From Giesbergeria sp. (GTDB lineage: Bacteria; Pseudomonadota; Gammaproteobacteria; Burkholderiales; Burkholderiaceae_C), in NCBI RefSeq assembly GCF_028686475.1, contig NZ_JAQUCA010000001.1:62001-126000 (forward strand): 64,000 nt of DNA, in the 5' to 3' direction. Numbering within the stretch: position 1 is the first letter of the stretch; each line of letters begins with the position of its first letter. The translations under genes were made by a program, and so were the position numbers. Below, piece by piece: positions 52,803 through 61,200 of the stretch. The notes below the pieces were generated by a model, which made no database searches, had not been told where the DNA came from, and saw only the letters and a list, made by a program, of their open reading frames with translations.

Positions 52803-53072
52803 TTAGCGTAAAGGGTCAATTGGAAAGAGCGACTGGCCGTTAATTGCTAACTCCCAATCAGCCAATAGATCTTCGCGGCGAATTTCGATCCATGCCTGAA
52901 CTAGACGTACTTTAGATATAGGAATTTCTCCACTGAGGACGGAGCCATCGAGAATAGAGAATGAGGCTGTTTGCCCCTGATATTTTGCATGAATATGGGG
53001 TAAATTATGACGCTCATTATCATAAAAATACAGGCTTATGATAATTCCATAAAACATACTGATGGTGGGCAT
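52803..53072 (-). CDS. DUF4160 family protein
   Basis: The 89-residue protein has the DUF4160 signature: MPTISMFYGIIISLYFYDN, HNLPHIHAKYQG and a C-terminal WELAINGQSLFPIDPL. Function is unknown. I chose the internal ATG at 53072 since family members start MPTIS; the frame extends upstream to 53108 without similarity. It is directly followed by the DUF2442 gene. The 196 bases between it and the gene at 53305 hold no gene that I can support. Confidence 0.88.
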   Translation of the reverse strand: MPTISMFYGIIISLYFYDNERHNLPHIHAKYQGQTASFSILDGSVLSGEIPISKVRLVQAWIEIRREDLLADWELAINGQSLFPIDPLR

Positions 53073-53304
53073 AAGCAATACCCAGTGAATAAAAGTATGT
53101 AGAGCCATGTTGGGTTACGCAGTCATCCAACATGGCCCACACAGATAGCACACCATCAAAAAACTGCCACATCCCCGCAAAACGGTAAAGCCCTTATGGC
53201 CGAATTATTTCGGCTTGCGTGCAACCCGAGCTGCGCGGGTGCGGCAGAACCAGCAGGGGCGTTAGGGCAATTCAAAAGTCAAGCCTAAAGCGGCAGGCTA
53301 GACG

Positions 53305-54723
53305 TTAGTTCTTTTTCCAAATAATACCCATGTTTTTGAAGGCACCATCGGCCCCCATATAACCGAAGTACAACTCTGCATTAAAGTATTCAGCAATGGC
53401 TTGGGGTAAGCCGGTAGGAATACGGAAAGAAGTTTCCGCCGTGGTGGGGGTTTGGTTAATTTTGTAGGCCACCGATAGAGGATTGGGTGAATTTTGCTGC
53501 ATCCATCCAGTGGGTGTGAAAAAGAACCACTCCTCTTCATCATTCATATAAGGAAAGCTGGTCTTAGGCAGCAAAGCAGCAATCCAGAAATTGGTTTTGT
53601 TGGTAGCTACCAATTCAGTGTCAGGGCGCTTCAGTTTGAAGTTGATGACCAAATTTCCAGCGGTATCGGCACTGGGCACATTGTCTAAGATTTGTGCAGC
53701 ATTGGGATCGGCTGGCTGCAAGGTGAGAGTCTCTTCTTTATCACCACAGGTAATCTTGACTGGGGTTTCGGTAGCAACGGTGCCTGTAACACTAAATTTA
53801 GCCGTTTGGCCATCGGAGGGCTGTGACAGGGTGACCAAGGGGCTATTGCTGCTGCAATTGGCAGGCAAGGCGGGGTTGTTGGTGCCCACTGGAGTGACGG
53901 TAATTGACCCACTGTTAGTGCCAATTTTCCAAGTGCTGGGAGACAGCATAATAGCTGTGAGTGTAGGCCCTACAGGTATAGTGCCTTCCTCCACGGGATC
54001 ACCGTCGGCCCCAAAACTTGGGGTTAAAGCATTATAAGCAGTTCTATATTGATCGTGATTCACCTCATAAATAGCACCAAGATTTTTCACAGAGGCTTGA
54101 TTGATAGCACGAATATATAACCACTTCCCCGTAGTTAGTGGAGAGCTAAGTCGAGCGATTCCTGATAAACTAATAGCTCCACTTCCGTCATGAACAAAAA
54201 TTTTTTCTTGGCCCGCTAAAAGCAAATTGAAATCTGTAAATCTATTTTGGGTGCTTTTGTTGGTTTGATACTCTTCTGCCGTAAGGGCTGTAGTTCTAGT
54301 CGGAGGGCTACCAAGCTTTACTGCGACAGCATATTCCGCTGATTGGGGAAGATAACCAGAAGCACCAAAAAATGTAGTGCCAGCAGGGATATAAATTTTG
54401 AATTCTGGATACGAACTATATCCATTTATAATAAATCCAGCACCCCCGTCAACTGTTTGGCACTTATCACGAAATTCTGGATACCCCATAACACATGGAA
54501 TCACCCCTCCAGCACCAGTTGCAGTAGGATTATATTGATCTTTAAAACCAATCAACGGGCTCGTTGTTCTAAAAACCAATTGTCCACTAGCATCTAAAGA
54601 AGATCCGATGTTGTAAACTAAGGGAAATTGGTGAAGCGATAAAAATTCAGCATGTGCTAAACCTGTAGCAGTCAACCCAGCTGCTAACGAGATTTTTAAT
54701 AAATATTTATTAATTTTTTTCAT
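53305..54723 (-). CDS. Exported protein of unknown family
   Basis: The 472-residue protein has a signal peptide (YLLKISLAAGLTATGLAHA), so it is secreted or periplasmic. The mature part is rich in Thr, Ser, Asn and Pro with beta-like segments and a cysteine pair (CNSSNPL-type, GCDxE region), for example ITVTPVGTNNPALPANCSSN and KITCGDKEETLTLQP, suggesting one or more beta-sandwich domains. I do not recognise the family. It is just downstream of another exported unknown, separated by a strong terminator. The gene has a lower GC content than most neighbours. Confidence 0.75.
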   Translation of the reverse strand: MKKINKYLLKISLAAGLTATGLAHAEFLSLHQFPLVYNIGSSLDASGQLVFRTTSPLIGFKDQYNPTATGAGGVIPCVMGYPEFRDKCQTVDGGAGFIINGYSSYPEFKIYIPAGTTFFGASGYLPQSAEYAVAVKLGSPPTRTTALTAEEYQTNKSTQNRFTDFNLLLAGQEKIFVHDGSGAISLSGIARLSSPLTTGKWLYIRAINQASVKNLGAIYEVNHDQYRTAYNALTPSFGADGDPVEEGTIPVGPTLTAIMLSPSTWKIGTNSGSITVTPVGTNNPALPANCSSNSPLVTLSQPSDGQTAKFSVTGTVATETPVKITCGDKEETLTLQPADPNAAQILDNVPSADTAGNLVINFKLKRPDTELVATNKTNFWIAALLPKTSFPYMNDEEEWFFFTPTGWMQQNSPNPLSVAYKINQTPTTAETSFRIPTGLPQAIAEYFNAELYFGYMGADGAFKNMGIIWKKN

Positions 54724-54735
54724 CAAAATCACTCC

Positions 54736-54770
54736 AAAAAAAAGCGAGGACAGTTTAAACTATCCTCGCT
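54736..54770 (-). terminator. Strong rho-independent terminator
   Basis: On the minus strand AGCGAGGATAGTTT and AAACTGTCCTCGCT pair over up to 14 positions (one wobble), followed by eight T residues. It lies 25 bases after the stop of the exported-protein gene at 54795 and before the gene at 53305, so the two genes are mostly separate transcripts. Such a strong terminator fits a highly expressed upstream gene. Confidence 0.9.
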
Positions 54771-54794
54771 CTTACATTTACATCAAATCAGCAA

Positions 54795-56009
54795 TCAACG
54801 TGCGCTGGTGGCGTAAGCCCAAGTGAACTTGTTAGCAGTTTCATCTTTTTGCATATAAGTAGCAATGGCAGGAACACCAAGGCGTCCTACGTTAGTGCTA
54901 TCTGCAGGTGTTACAACTTGCGCTACAGCAGCAGTGGCAGCATCAAATGTCAGGCGTGCCCAACCTTCGGTGAAGTGATTAACCCCATTGTCGGTAAGAA
55001 TATCAGAACCAAAGACCAACCATTGGAACTCTTTCAAGCACTTGTTGGCAGGCAGAGGCGAAAGATTGATAGGCAGGGACTCTTCAGAGTTATTGAAAAC
55101 TTCAGCACTGACGTTAGTGCAAGAATTCTTCCAGTTGTCGGCAGGAGATTCTCTGAAGGCGTACTGGCCGTCTTGACGGTTGTTGTAAGTCAGCTTGGTG
55201 GGGAAGGTGAAAGTTACCAACGACAGCTTGTTATCGCCCACAACGTAAGGCACAGCGATGTTGTTAGTCCACAGAGCTTCCTCTACATCAGCGATAGGGG
55301 TGCGCTGGGTAGGCAAGTCAAAACCAGAAACGTTACCAACAGCAATTTTGTTGTTGTTGTTGTAATCAGCCAAGGCCAGCAAAGGCAAAGTAGCGGCACC
55401 CATGCCAGGGGCGTGGGCAGTCACAGAACCTGTCAGCACGTTGGGAGTTGCATTGACGGCAACCAGTTCAGCAGCAGCTTCGTGTGCGAGAACGATATTT
55501 TCTTTCTTGACACCCGGCTTGAAGGGGGTCACATCGTAAGCGCTACCCATCAGTACTTCAACGTAACCTTGGTTAGGCAAGGGTTGACGGCCAGTGGTAG
55601 CCAACTCATTGACAATCTCGACAGGGTTAGTGGCCGAGGCAAAAGTGTTGCTGTTGACCAACTGGATGCTGTCATCAGCACTGGTGATCACAGACTTAAC
55701 GCAGGTACCTGCTGCATCTGCTGTTTCGCACGACATAGTGCCAGTCCAGACATCGCTAGGGGACAGATAAATCAAAAAGTCCAGCAACTCGGCAGAACTG
55801 GTTTGATCACGGAAAACCACTTTGGCAACTACAGACTGAGTCTTGCTGGTGTTAACAACCTTCAGGTCGGTGGTCATACCGCCACCGATAAAGTAAGCGG
55901 GGGCAATCAGCAAGTCGCCTGTGCCGTCGCGGCTGACTTCAACTGCATGGGCTGCACCAGCCATAGCCAAGGCGCAGGCAGCGGCAGCAACAACTCGTTT
56001 TTTAAACAT
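54795..56009 (-). CDS. Exported, probably abundant surface protein of unknown family
   Basis: The 404-residue protein has a classic signal peptide (MFKKRVVAAAACALAMAGA, cut near AHA). The mature part begins VEVSRDGTGDLLIAPAYFIG and is Val/Thr/Asn-rich with beta-like character and two or three cysteine pairs (MSCETADAAGTCVKS, NSCTNVS, NKCLKEF). GGAG precedes ATG 56009. I recall similar uncharacterised proteins in Burkholderiales but cannot name a family. The strong ribosome binding site, simple codon use and strong terminator suggest an abundant envelope or S-layer-like protein; this is inference. Confidence 0.8.
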   Translation of the reverse strand: MFKKRVVAAAACALAMAGAAHAVEVSRDGTGDLLIAPAYFIGGGMTTDLKVVNTSKTQSVVAKVVFRDQTSSAELLDFLIYLSPSDVWTGTMSCETADAAGTCVKSVITSADDSIQLVNSNTFASATNPVEIVNELATTGRQPLPNQGYVEVLMGSAYDVTPFKPGVKKENIVLAHEAAAELVAVNATPNVLTGSVTAHAPGMGAATLPLLALADYNNNNKIAVGNVSGFDLPTQRTPIADVEEALWTNNIAVPYVVGDNKLSLVTFTFPTKLTYNNRQDGQYAFRESPADNWKNSCTNVSAEVFNNSEESLPINLSPLPANKCLKEFQWLVFGSDILTDNGVNHFTEGWARLTFDAATAAVAQVVTPADSTNVGRLGVPAIATYMQKDETANKFTWAYATSAR

Positions 56010-56065
56010 TCGTTTCTCCAATGAAAAAATTAAACACCACCACGTGGCAATGACCCAAACAGGCC

Positions 56066-56104
56066 CACAACCCCGAGCATCACTTGAGGATTCGGGTTGT
56101 TTTA
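56066..56104. repeat. Inverted repeat in intergenic region, possible terminator
   Basis: ACAACCC and GGGTTGT pair around a loop of about 20 bases, followed on the plus strand by TTTTAA. It lies between the exported-protein gene and the methyltransferase gene, both on the minus strand, where a T-tract would be expected on the other side. Its role is unclear. The other bases of 56010-56259 hold no gene. Confidence 0.4.
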
Positions 56105-56259
56105 ATAGTAGCAGAGAACACTTCCAGCGCCCCTACCCTAGCAAGTGGACAGGCTTCTGAATGCTAAGAAATCAGCAATTTGTTGCACCCATGCCACAAC
56201 CTCTGTTCGTTCCGGGCCAGATGGTACCCGATTGTGGTCGTTTAGCATAGCCAATTGTC

Positions 56260-58251
56260 TTAATTCTCCAACGCTACCAAGGGAGCTGGATGCCGAAACA
56301 AGACTTCGGGTATGTGGGCATGGGCCAAGCCTGACAGGGATGCTGGTGCAGTCTCTGCCCACTCGGCTTCTACACGATGAAGTACATAGAACTGCTGCGC
56401 CAGCTCCGGCAGGGGCACAGGTGGCGCAGGGTTGGCATAGCAGCGCATAGACGGTGCGGTTTCTGCCAGGCTACGCTCAAAATCAGCGGTCAAAATTTGA
56501 GCCTGTGGGTGTTCGCGTGCTACGGTGAACAGCGTTTGCACCGCTCGGAATGCCAGCACTGCACCTTCAGGGAGGTGCAAATGGTAGCGCGCACGGGTGG
56601 CAGGCCGTTGGCCAGGGCTGCACAGGGCTTCAACTTCAGCCAGTGGAACCGTGCGTACCCGTTCGTCTAACTGCTGAAAATCGCTCATCGCTTGGCGTAA
56701 TGCCACCGACGGTTGGGGCGTTTCCAGCAGCACCAGCTCCCAGCCAGCATAAGTTTGCCGCACCAAAGAGAAAAAAGTATCCGTCAGGGCAGATACATTG
56801 CGCGGAGCCAACACCACCGAGACAAATGGGGCTTCACGGGCTGGCGTGGCCAGCGTCCGAACTTCGCTAGAGCTTGGCATCTCATCTGGTACTGGTACTG
56901 GTACTGGTACTGGTACTGGTACTGGTACTGGTACTGGTACTGGTTCAGGTTCAACAACCATCGGCAGGGATGGTGGGACAGCGGCAGTAGCAGCATCTGC
57001 CTGTGCACCATAGCGCAAACGCCGCAGTGCTTGCCACACCGAGGTGGGCAACACGGTACGCGACAAGCCAGTAACACTCAACCAAAGATGGGTTTGCCAA
57101 CTTAGTGGCGGTGGCGGTGGCGGTGGCGGTGGCGGTGGCGGTGGCGGTGGCGGAGGTTCCGGAATAGTTTGAGGGTAAAACTGGGCAAAATAGCGTGAGC
57201 GGTCTTGTGCCACCACATGCTGCTCTAACATCGCAGCAAGGCGCTCGCGCAATTCGGCATTTTCTTCTTTCGCTGCCAGCAGTTTGCGCTGGTCGTCATG
57301 ACCTGCTGCACTACGGCCAGTGCCATTGGCAGCCATCCCGACAGTGCTGGTCTTGGGCGGATTGATGACAGCCACCGACACACCAGCGGCCAAGGTGCGT
57401 AGTTCGTGCGCTGGTAAGGCATCCAGCGCTGCCAAAATAGCGGCATCGCCTGCGTCGGGCTGCCCTTGGCTACTGCGTAGCAAAGCGGCCAGCACGTCCC
57501 CCAAGGGGGTCTGTTGTAACAGCACACGATGCTCAGGCGCTATGCGGTCTAAATACACACTTAAGAACCAGCTCAATGACCATTTGGGGTGCTGGTAAGC
57601 CTCTACACCGCTCCATTGGATGTCAAAATCACGGAACCAATGGCGCAGACCGGTTTCGGTGGCGTTGTAAAAGTGGTGTGGATAGCCATGTTCGGGTTGC
57701 AAAAAAGCGGTGTCGATTTTGGCGATGCCGCCCGGTTGCAGCACGCGGCGGATTTCTGCGGCGGCCCATTCGGGGTATTGCAGATGCTCAAACACGGCTT
57801 GGCTGATCACGGCCTGAAAGGCATTGTCGCGGAAAGGCAGCCGGTCTGCCGTGCAGACCACATCGGTCATGGGAAAGCGGAAGATGTCAATCTGGATGAC
57901 GTTGTCCCAGCGTTGGTGCTTGCCACCAGCGCCCAAATCCAGTACCCAGCCGTCACGGTGGGTTTCGATGATTTCTAACGCCGCTGGGCTGTAAGGATGG
58001 CGCGAGACCGGGTCGTCGGCGGAGACCGTGCCCACCCCCGGCTCTTGCATACTCTCGGGCAGCAAAATAGGCACACCAGCGCGCACTGGATAGACGGCAG
58101 CGCAGCCACTGCATTGCAGCGTTTGGGCTACTGGGGTTTGGGCGCTCAGTTGTAAGCCACTGCCACAACGCGGGCAGGCCAGCAGAGGCAAAAGAGCGGC
58201 CAAACGGGCGGGTGGCGGATGCAGTGCAGTAGGGTCGTCAGTGGTCGTCAT
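56260..58251 (-). CDS. Multidomain SAM methyltransferase / glycosyltransferase-like protein with Pro-rich linkers
   Basis: The 663-residue protein has four parts. Residues 20-55 form a Trm112-like four-cysteine zinc element (ACPRCGSGLQ, CSGCAAVYP). Residues 95-210 are a class I methyltransferase (LDLGAGGKHQRWDNVIQID, LPFRDNAFQAVISQAVFEHL). Then come a polyproline tract (about 366-383) and a valine-proline repeat (about 437-455), both encoded by hexanucleotide repeats. The C-terminal 190 residues resemble a GT2 glycosyltransferase start (FVSVVLAPRNVSALTDTFFS) but lack a clear DxD motif. It starts 15 bases after the giant glycosyltransferase gene, so the two are an operon acting on the same glycan. 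Confidence 0.85.
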   Translation of the reverse strand: MTTTDDPTALHPPPARLAALLPLLACPRCGSGLQLSAQTPVAQTLQCSGCAAVYPVRAGVPILLPESMQEPGVGTVSADDPVSRHPYSPAALEIIETHRDGWVLDLGAGGKHQRWDNVIQIDIFRFPMTDVVCTADRLPFRDNAFQAVISQAVFEHLQYPEWAAAEIRRVLQPGGIAKIDTAFLQPEHGYPHHFYNATETGLRHWFRDFDIQWSGVEAYQHPKWSLSWFLSVYLDRIAPEHRVLLQQTPLGDVLAALLRSSQGQPDAGDAAILAALDALPAHELRTLAAGVSVAVINPPKTSTVGMAANGTGRSAAGHDDQRKLLAAKEENAELRERLAAMLEQHVVAQDRSRYFAQFYPQTIPEPPPPPPPPPPPPPPPPPLSWQTHLWLSVTGLSRTVLPTSVWQALRRLRYGAQADAATAAVPPSLPMVVEPEPVPVPVPVPVPVPVPVPVPDEMPSSSEVRTLATPAREAPFVSVVLAPRNVSALTDTFFSLVRQTYAGWELVLLETPQPSVALRQAMSDFQQLDERVRTVPLAEVEALCSPGQRPATRARYHLHLPEGAVLAFRAVQTLFTVAREHPQAQILTADFERSLAETAPSMRCYANPAPPVPLPELAQQFYVLHRVEAEWAETAPASLSGLAHAHIPEVLFRHPAPLVALEN
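56888..56941 (-). repeat. Hexanucleotide microsatellite (GGTACT)9
   Basis: Nine exact tandem copies of GGTACT encode, on the minus strand, alternating valine and proline. Loss or gain of a copy changes the linker by two residues and keeps the frame. Confidence 0.97.
57105..57152 (-). repeat. Hexanucleotide microsatellite (GTGGCG)8
   Basis: Eight exact tandem copies of GTGGCG encode polyproline on the minus strand. As with the neighbouring GGTACT tract, slippage would alter linker length by two residues without a frameshift. Confidence 0.97.
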
Positions 58252-58266
58252 GGGATGGCGATGGGT

Positions 58267-61200
58267 TCAGGGTTGCAGGCGTGCCGCGCCACGTGGCGGC
58301 CAGGCCAGCGAGAAGTCTTCGGCATCCATCGTGAGGTTGGGGTTGTAGCAGGGGTCGTGCGCCAACAAATGCGGCCAGCGCGCTTGCAGGGTGTCAATCT
58401 CGCGCTTAAAGCGTTGTTGCTTTTCGGGGGTGTCTTCGTAGCCACGCGAGACCGATTCGTGGTGAATCAGCTCGGCATAGGGGGTCCAGTGGTTGCGGTA
58501 ACCAGCTTCATGCACCCGCAGGCAGAAATCCACATCGTTAAAGGCGACGGCCAAGCTTTCGTCCAAGCCGCCCACTTCTTCATAAATGCTGCGCCGCACC
58601 AACAGGCACGCCGCCGTAACAGCCACAAACTCTTGTGCCAGCACGGCCCGGCCCATATAGCCATGCTGGCCGCGTGGCAGGTATTTGTGCGCGTGTCCGG
58701 CCACACCGCACACCAACACCACGCCGCCATGTTGCAAGCGACCATCGGGGTACCAAAGGCGCGCACCGACGCAACCCACGCCGGGTTCCATCGCTGGGCC
58801 GACCATTTCATCGAGCCATTCTGGATGGGTGATTTCAATATCGTTGTTCATCATCAGGATGAACTCACCTTGGGCCGCTTGGCGAATGCCGTGGTTGTTG
58901 ATGGCCGAGAAGTTAAACGGACTGTCGTCACGGAAGACGCGGATTTGGCCGATTGTTTCCCGCTCGGCAAAGAAGGCCAGCGCATCCGGGTCATCGCTGC
59001 CGTTGTCCACCAAAATGACTTCGTAGCGCGGATAGCTGGTCTGGCGCAGGCTATCCAAGCACTGGCGCACCAAGGCTTGGCCATTGCGCGTCGGGATGAT
59101 GATGCTGACCAAAGGCGGGTTGCTGGGCCGTTGCCAGCGGATGCGGTACATGCCGCCCGCTTCGGGGGCTTCTGCTACGCTGCCTTGTAAGCCCCGGCGC
59201 TGCAAATGTTCGGTCAAGGCTTTTTGTCCGGCCAAGAAGGCATAGGATTTGTTGCCGTGACCCGAGGCGGTGCTACCAACGGCGGTGCGCCAGTGGTACA
59301 AAATTTGTGGGATATGCACCACGGCGCCGGGACAATCGCGCAGGGCATCGACGGCGCGCAGGGCTTGGTCGTAGTCTTGTGCGCCTTCAAAGCTGGGGCG
59401 CGGGCCACCGATTTGGTTTAAGAAGGCACGCTCATAGACGGCAAAGTGGCACATGTAGTTGTGCGAGCGCAGTAGCCCCAAGTTGAAGTCGGGCTTAAAG
59501 TAGGGGTCAAAGCGGTTGCCAGCTTCGTCAATTTTGTCTTCGTCAGAGTAGAGGACTTTGGCTTGTGGATGGCTGGCAAAAGCCTCTACGGCACACAGCA
59601 GGGCGTGGGGGCGCAGTTCGTCGTCGTGGTCTAAAAAGCCAACATACTGCCCTCGGGCCAAGGCAATGGCGGTGTTGGTAGCGTGCGAAATATGCTGGTT
59701 CTGGGCATGGAAGGCCAGTTTGATGCGCGGCTCGGCGGCGGCAGTGGCTTCTAATAAAGAGCGCGTGGTGGCATTGCTGGAAGCATCATCACAAATGCAC
59801 AACTCCCAATGCGGATAGAGCTGGGCTTGCACCGAGGCAATGGCACGTTGCAAGTCACGCGCCACCGGGTTATAGACCGGCATCACCAAGGAGACCAAGG
59901 GCGTGGCCGATAGCTGGGCTACGCGCTGGCGCAGGTTTTCTAGGGCGGCAGCATCCAGGGTGTCGTATTGCTGCACCCAGCGGGCATAGTTGCGCTCGTT
60001 GCTGGGGGCTGCTGGGGGGATAAGGCTTGTCTCGGTGGTGGTGGCCGCAGATTCTGGCGCGGCGGCGGGTGCATAAGACGGTGTCTGTAGCAAACGCCCC
60101 GCGCGCTGGCGCACGCCCGCCAGCCCCTCGCGCTGATAGACCTCGGCGGTACGGCGTAGCACTTGGCCTATGCCCATGCCGCGCTGGCGCGCTACCCCTA
60201 AGGCCGCCCAAGTACGGCGCACGTCGCGTACCAGCTTACCTGCTACGCGCACCGGCTTGGACACTTGCCACGAAGTGCTGGACAAAATGGCCTGCACATC
60301 GTTGCGGCTGGCATCCCAAGAGCGTTGCAGGTGGGCGGCGTGGTTGTACGTCAGTTGCAGCTCGGTTTGCAGGCGGGCTACTTCTTGCGCCAATTGGCCG
60401 GTGGTGGCTTGGGCTTGGGTAAGCTCTTGCTCGGTACGGGCGTGGGCTTGTTCGATATGGGCGCGCTGCTGCTCGGTGTGTAACAGGGTTTGGGCTTGGG
60501 TGTTGAGCTGCTGTTGCAAGCGCTGGCGTTCTTGTACCAATTGGTCGTGCAGTTGCTGTAGGTGGTCGCGTTGCTGTTCGACTTGTTGGTGTGAGTGTTG
60601 CAACACGCTTTGCTCTTGCTGCAGTTGGGCGCATTGCTGCTGTGCTTGATCGCGTTGCTGCTCGACTTGCTGGTGTGAGTGTTGCAACACATCGCGGTGT
60701 TGTTGCACTTGGTCGCGGTGGGCGCAGGCTTGTTCGTGCGCTTGGCGCAGGTGGTGCGCTTCTTGGCGTGCTTGGTCGGCAGCTTGCAAAGCGGCCAAGG
60801 CTTGTTGTTGCTCGGCTTGCAGGGCTTGGTTGAGGCTGTGGGCCTCTTGGCCTAGGCGCTGGCACGTTTGCTGCCAATGTGCGGCTGCTTGAGCTTGGTA
60901 GGTCAGTTGGCGTTGGAGGCGGCGGCGCTCGACGGCGCGCCCAATCAAATCTAAAAAACCCGACTCGGAGAGTTGTACGCCCCATTTGGCATACAAACGC
61001 GCTGTTGCTTGGCGTGATTTTTCTGGTTCTACCTGCACCCCGGCACCGGCAGTGGCATGGATACGGTAGGCCGCCGAGACTCCCGGCACAAAAATAAACG
61101 GCGTGTGGCGCTCTAGTTGTAACCAAAAATCCCAGTCTTCGTACAGGTCAAAACTCTCATCGAGCAGGCAACCGGCTTGCACCAAGGAGCGCGCAAACAG

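Noticed and set aside
53236-53300. Integron attC-like stretch (GCGTTAGGGCAATTC and GACGTTAG)
   Set aside because: The 7-base core sites do not match the RYYYAAC/GTTRRRY consensus and no integrase or cassette array is seen.
54849-56024. 391-codon plus-strand frame opposite the exported-protein gene
   Set aside because: The minus-strand frame has a signal peptide, ribosome binding site and a matching terminator; the plus-strand frame has none.
56888-57152. Hexanucleotide repeats as an on/off phase-variation switch
   Set aside because: Repeat units are multiples of three, so slippage cannot shift the frame.
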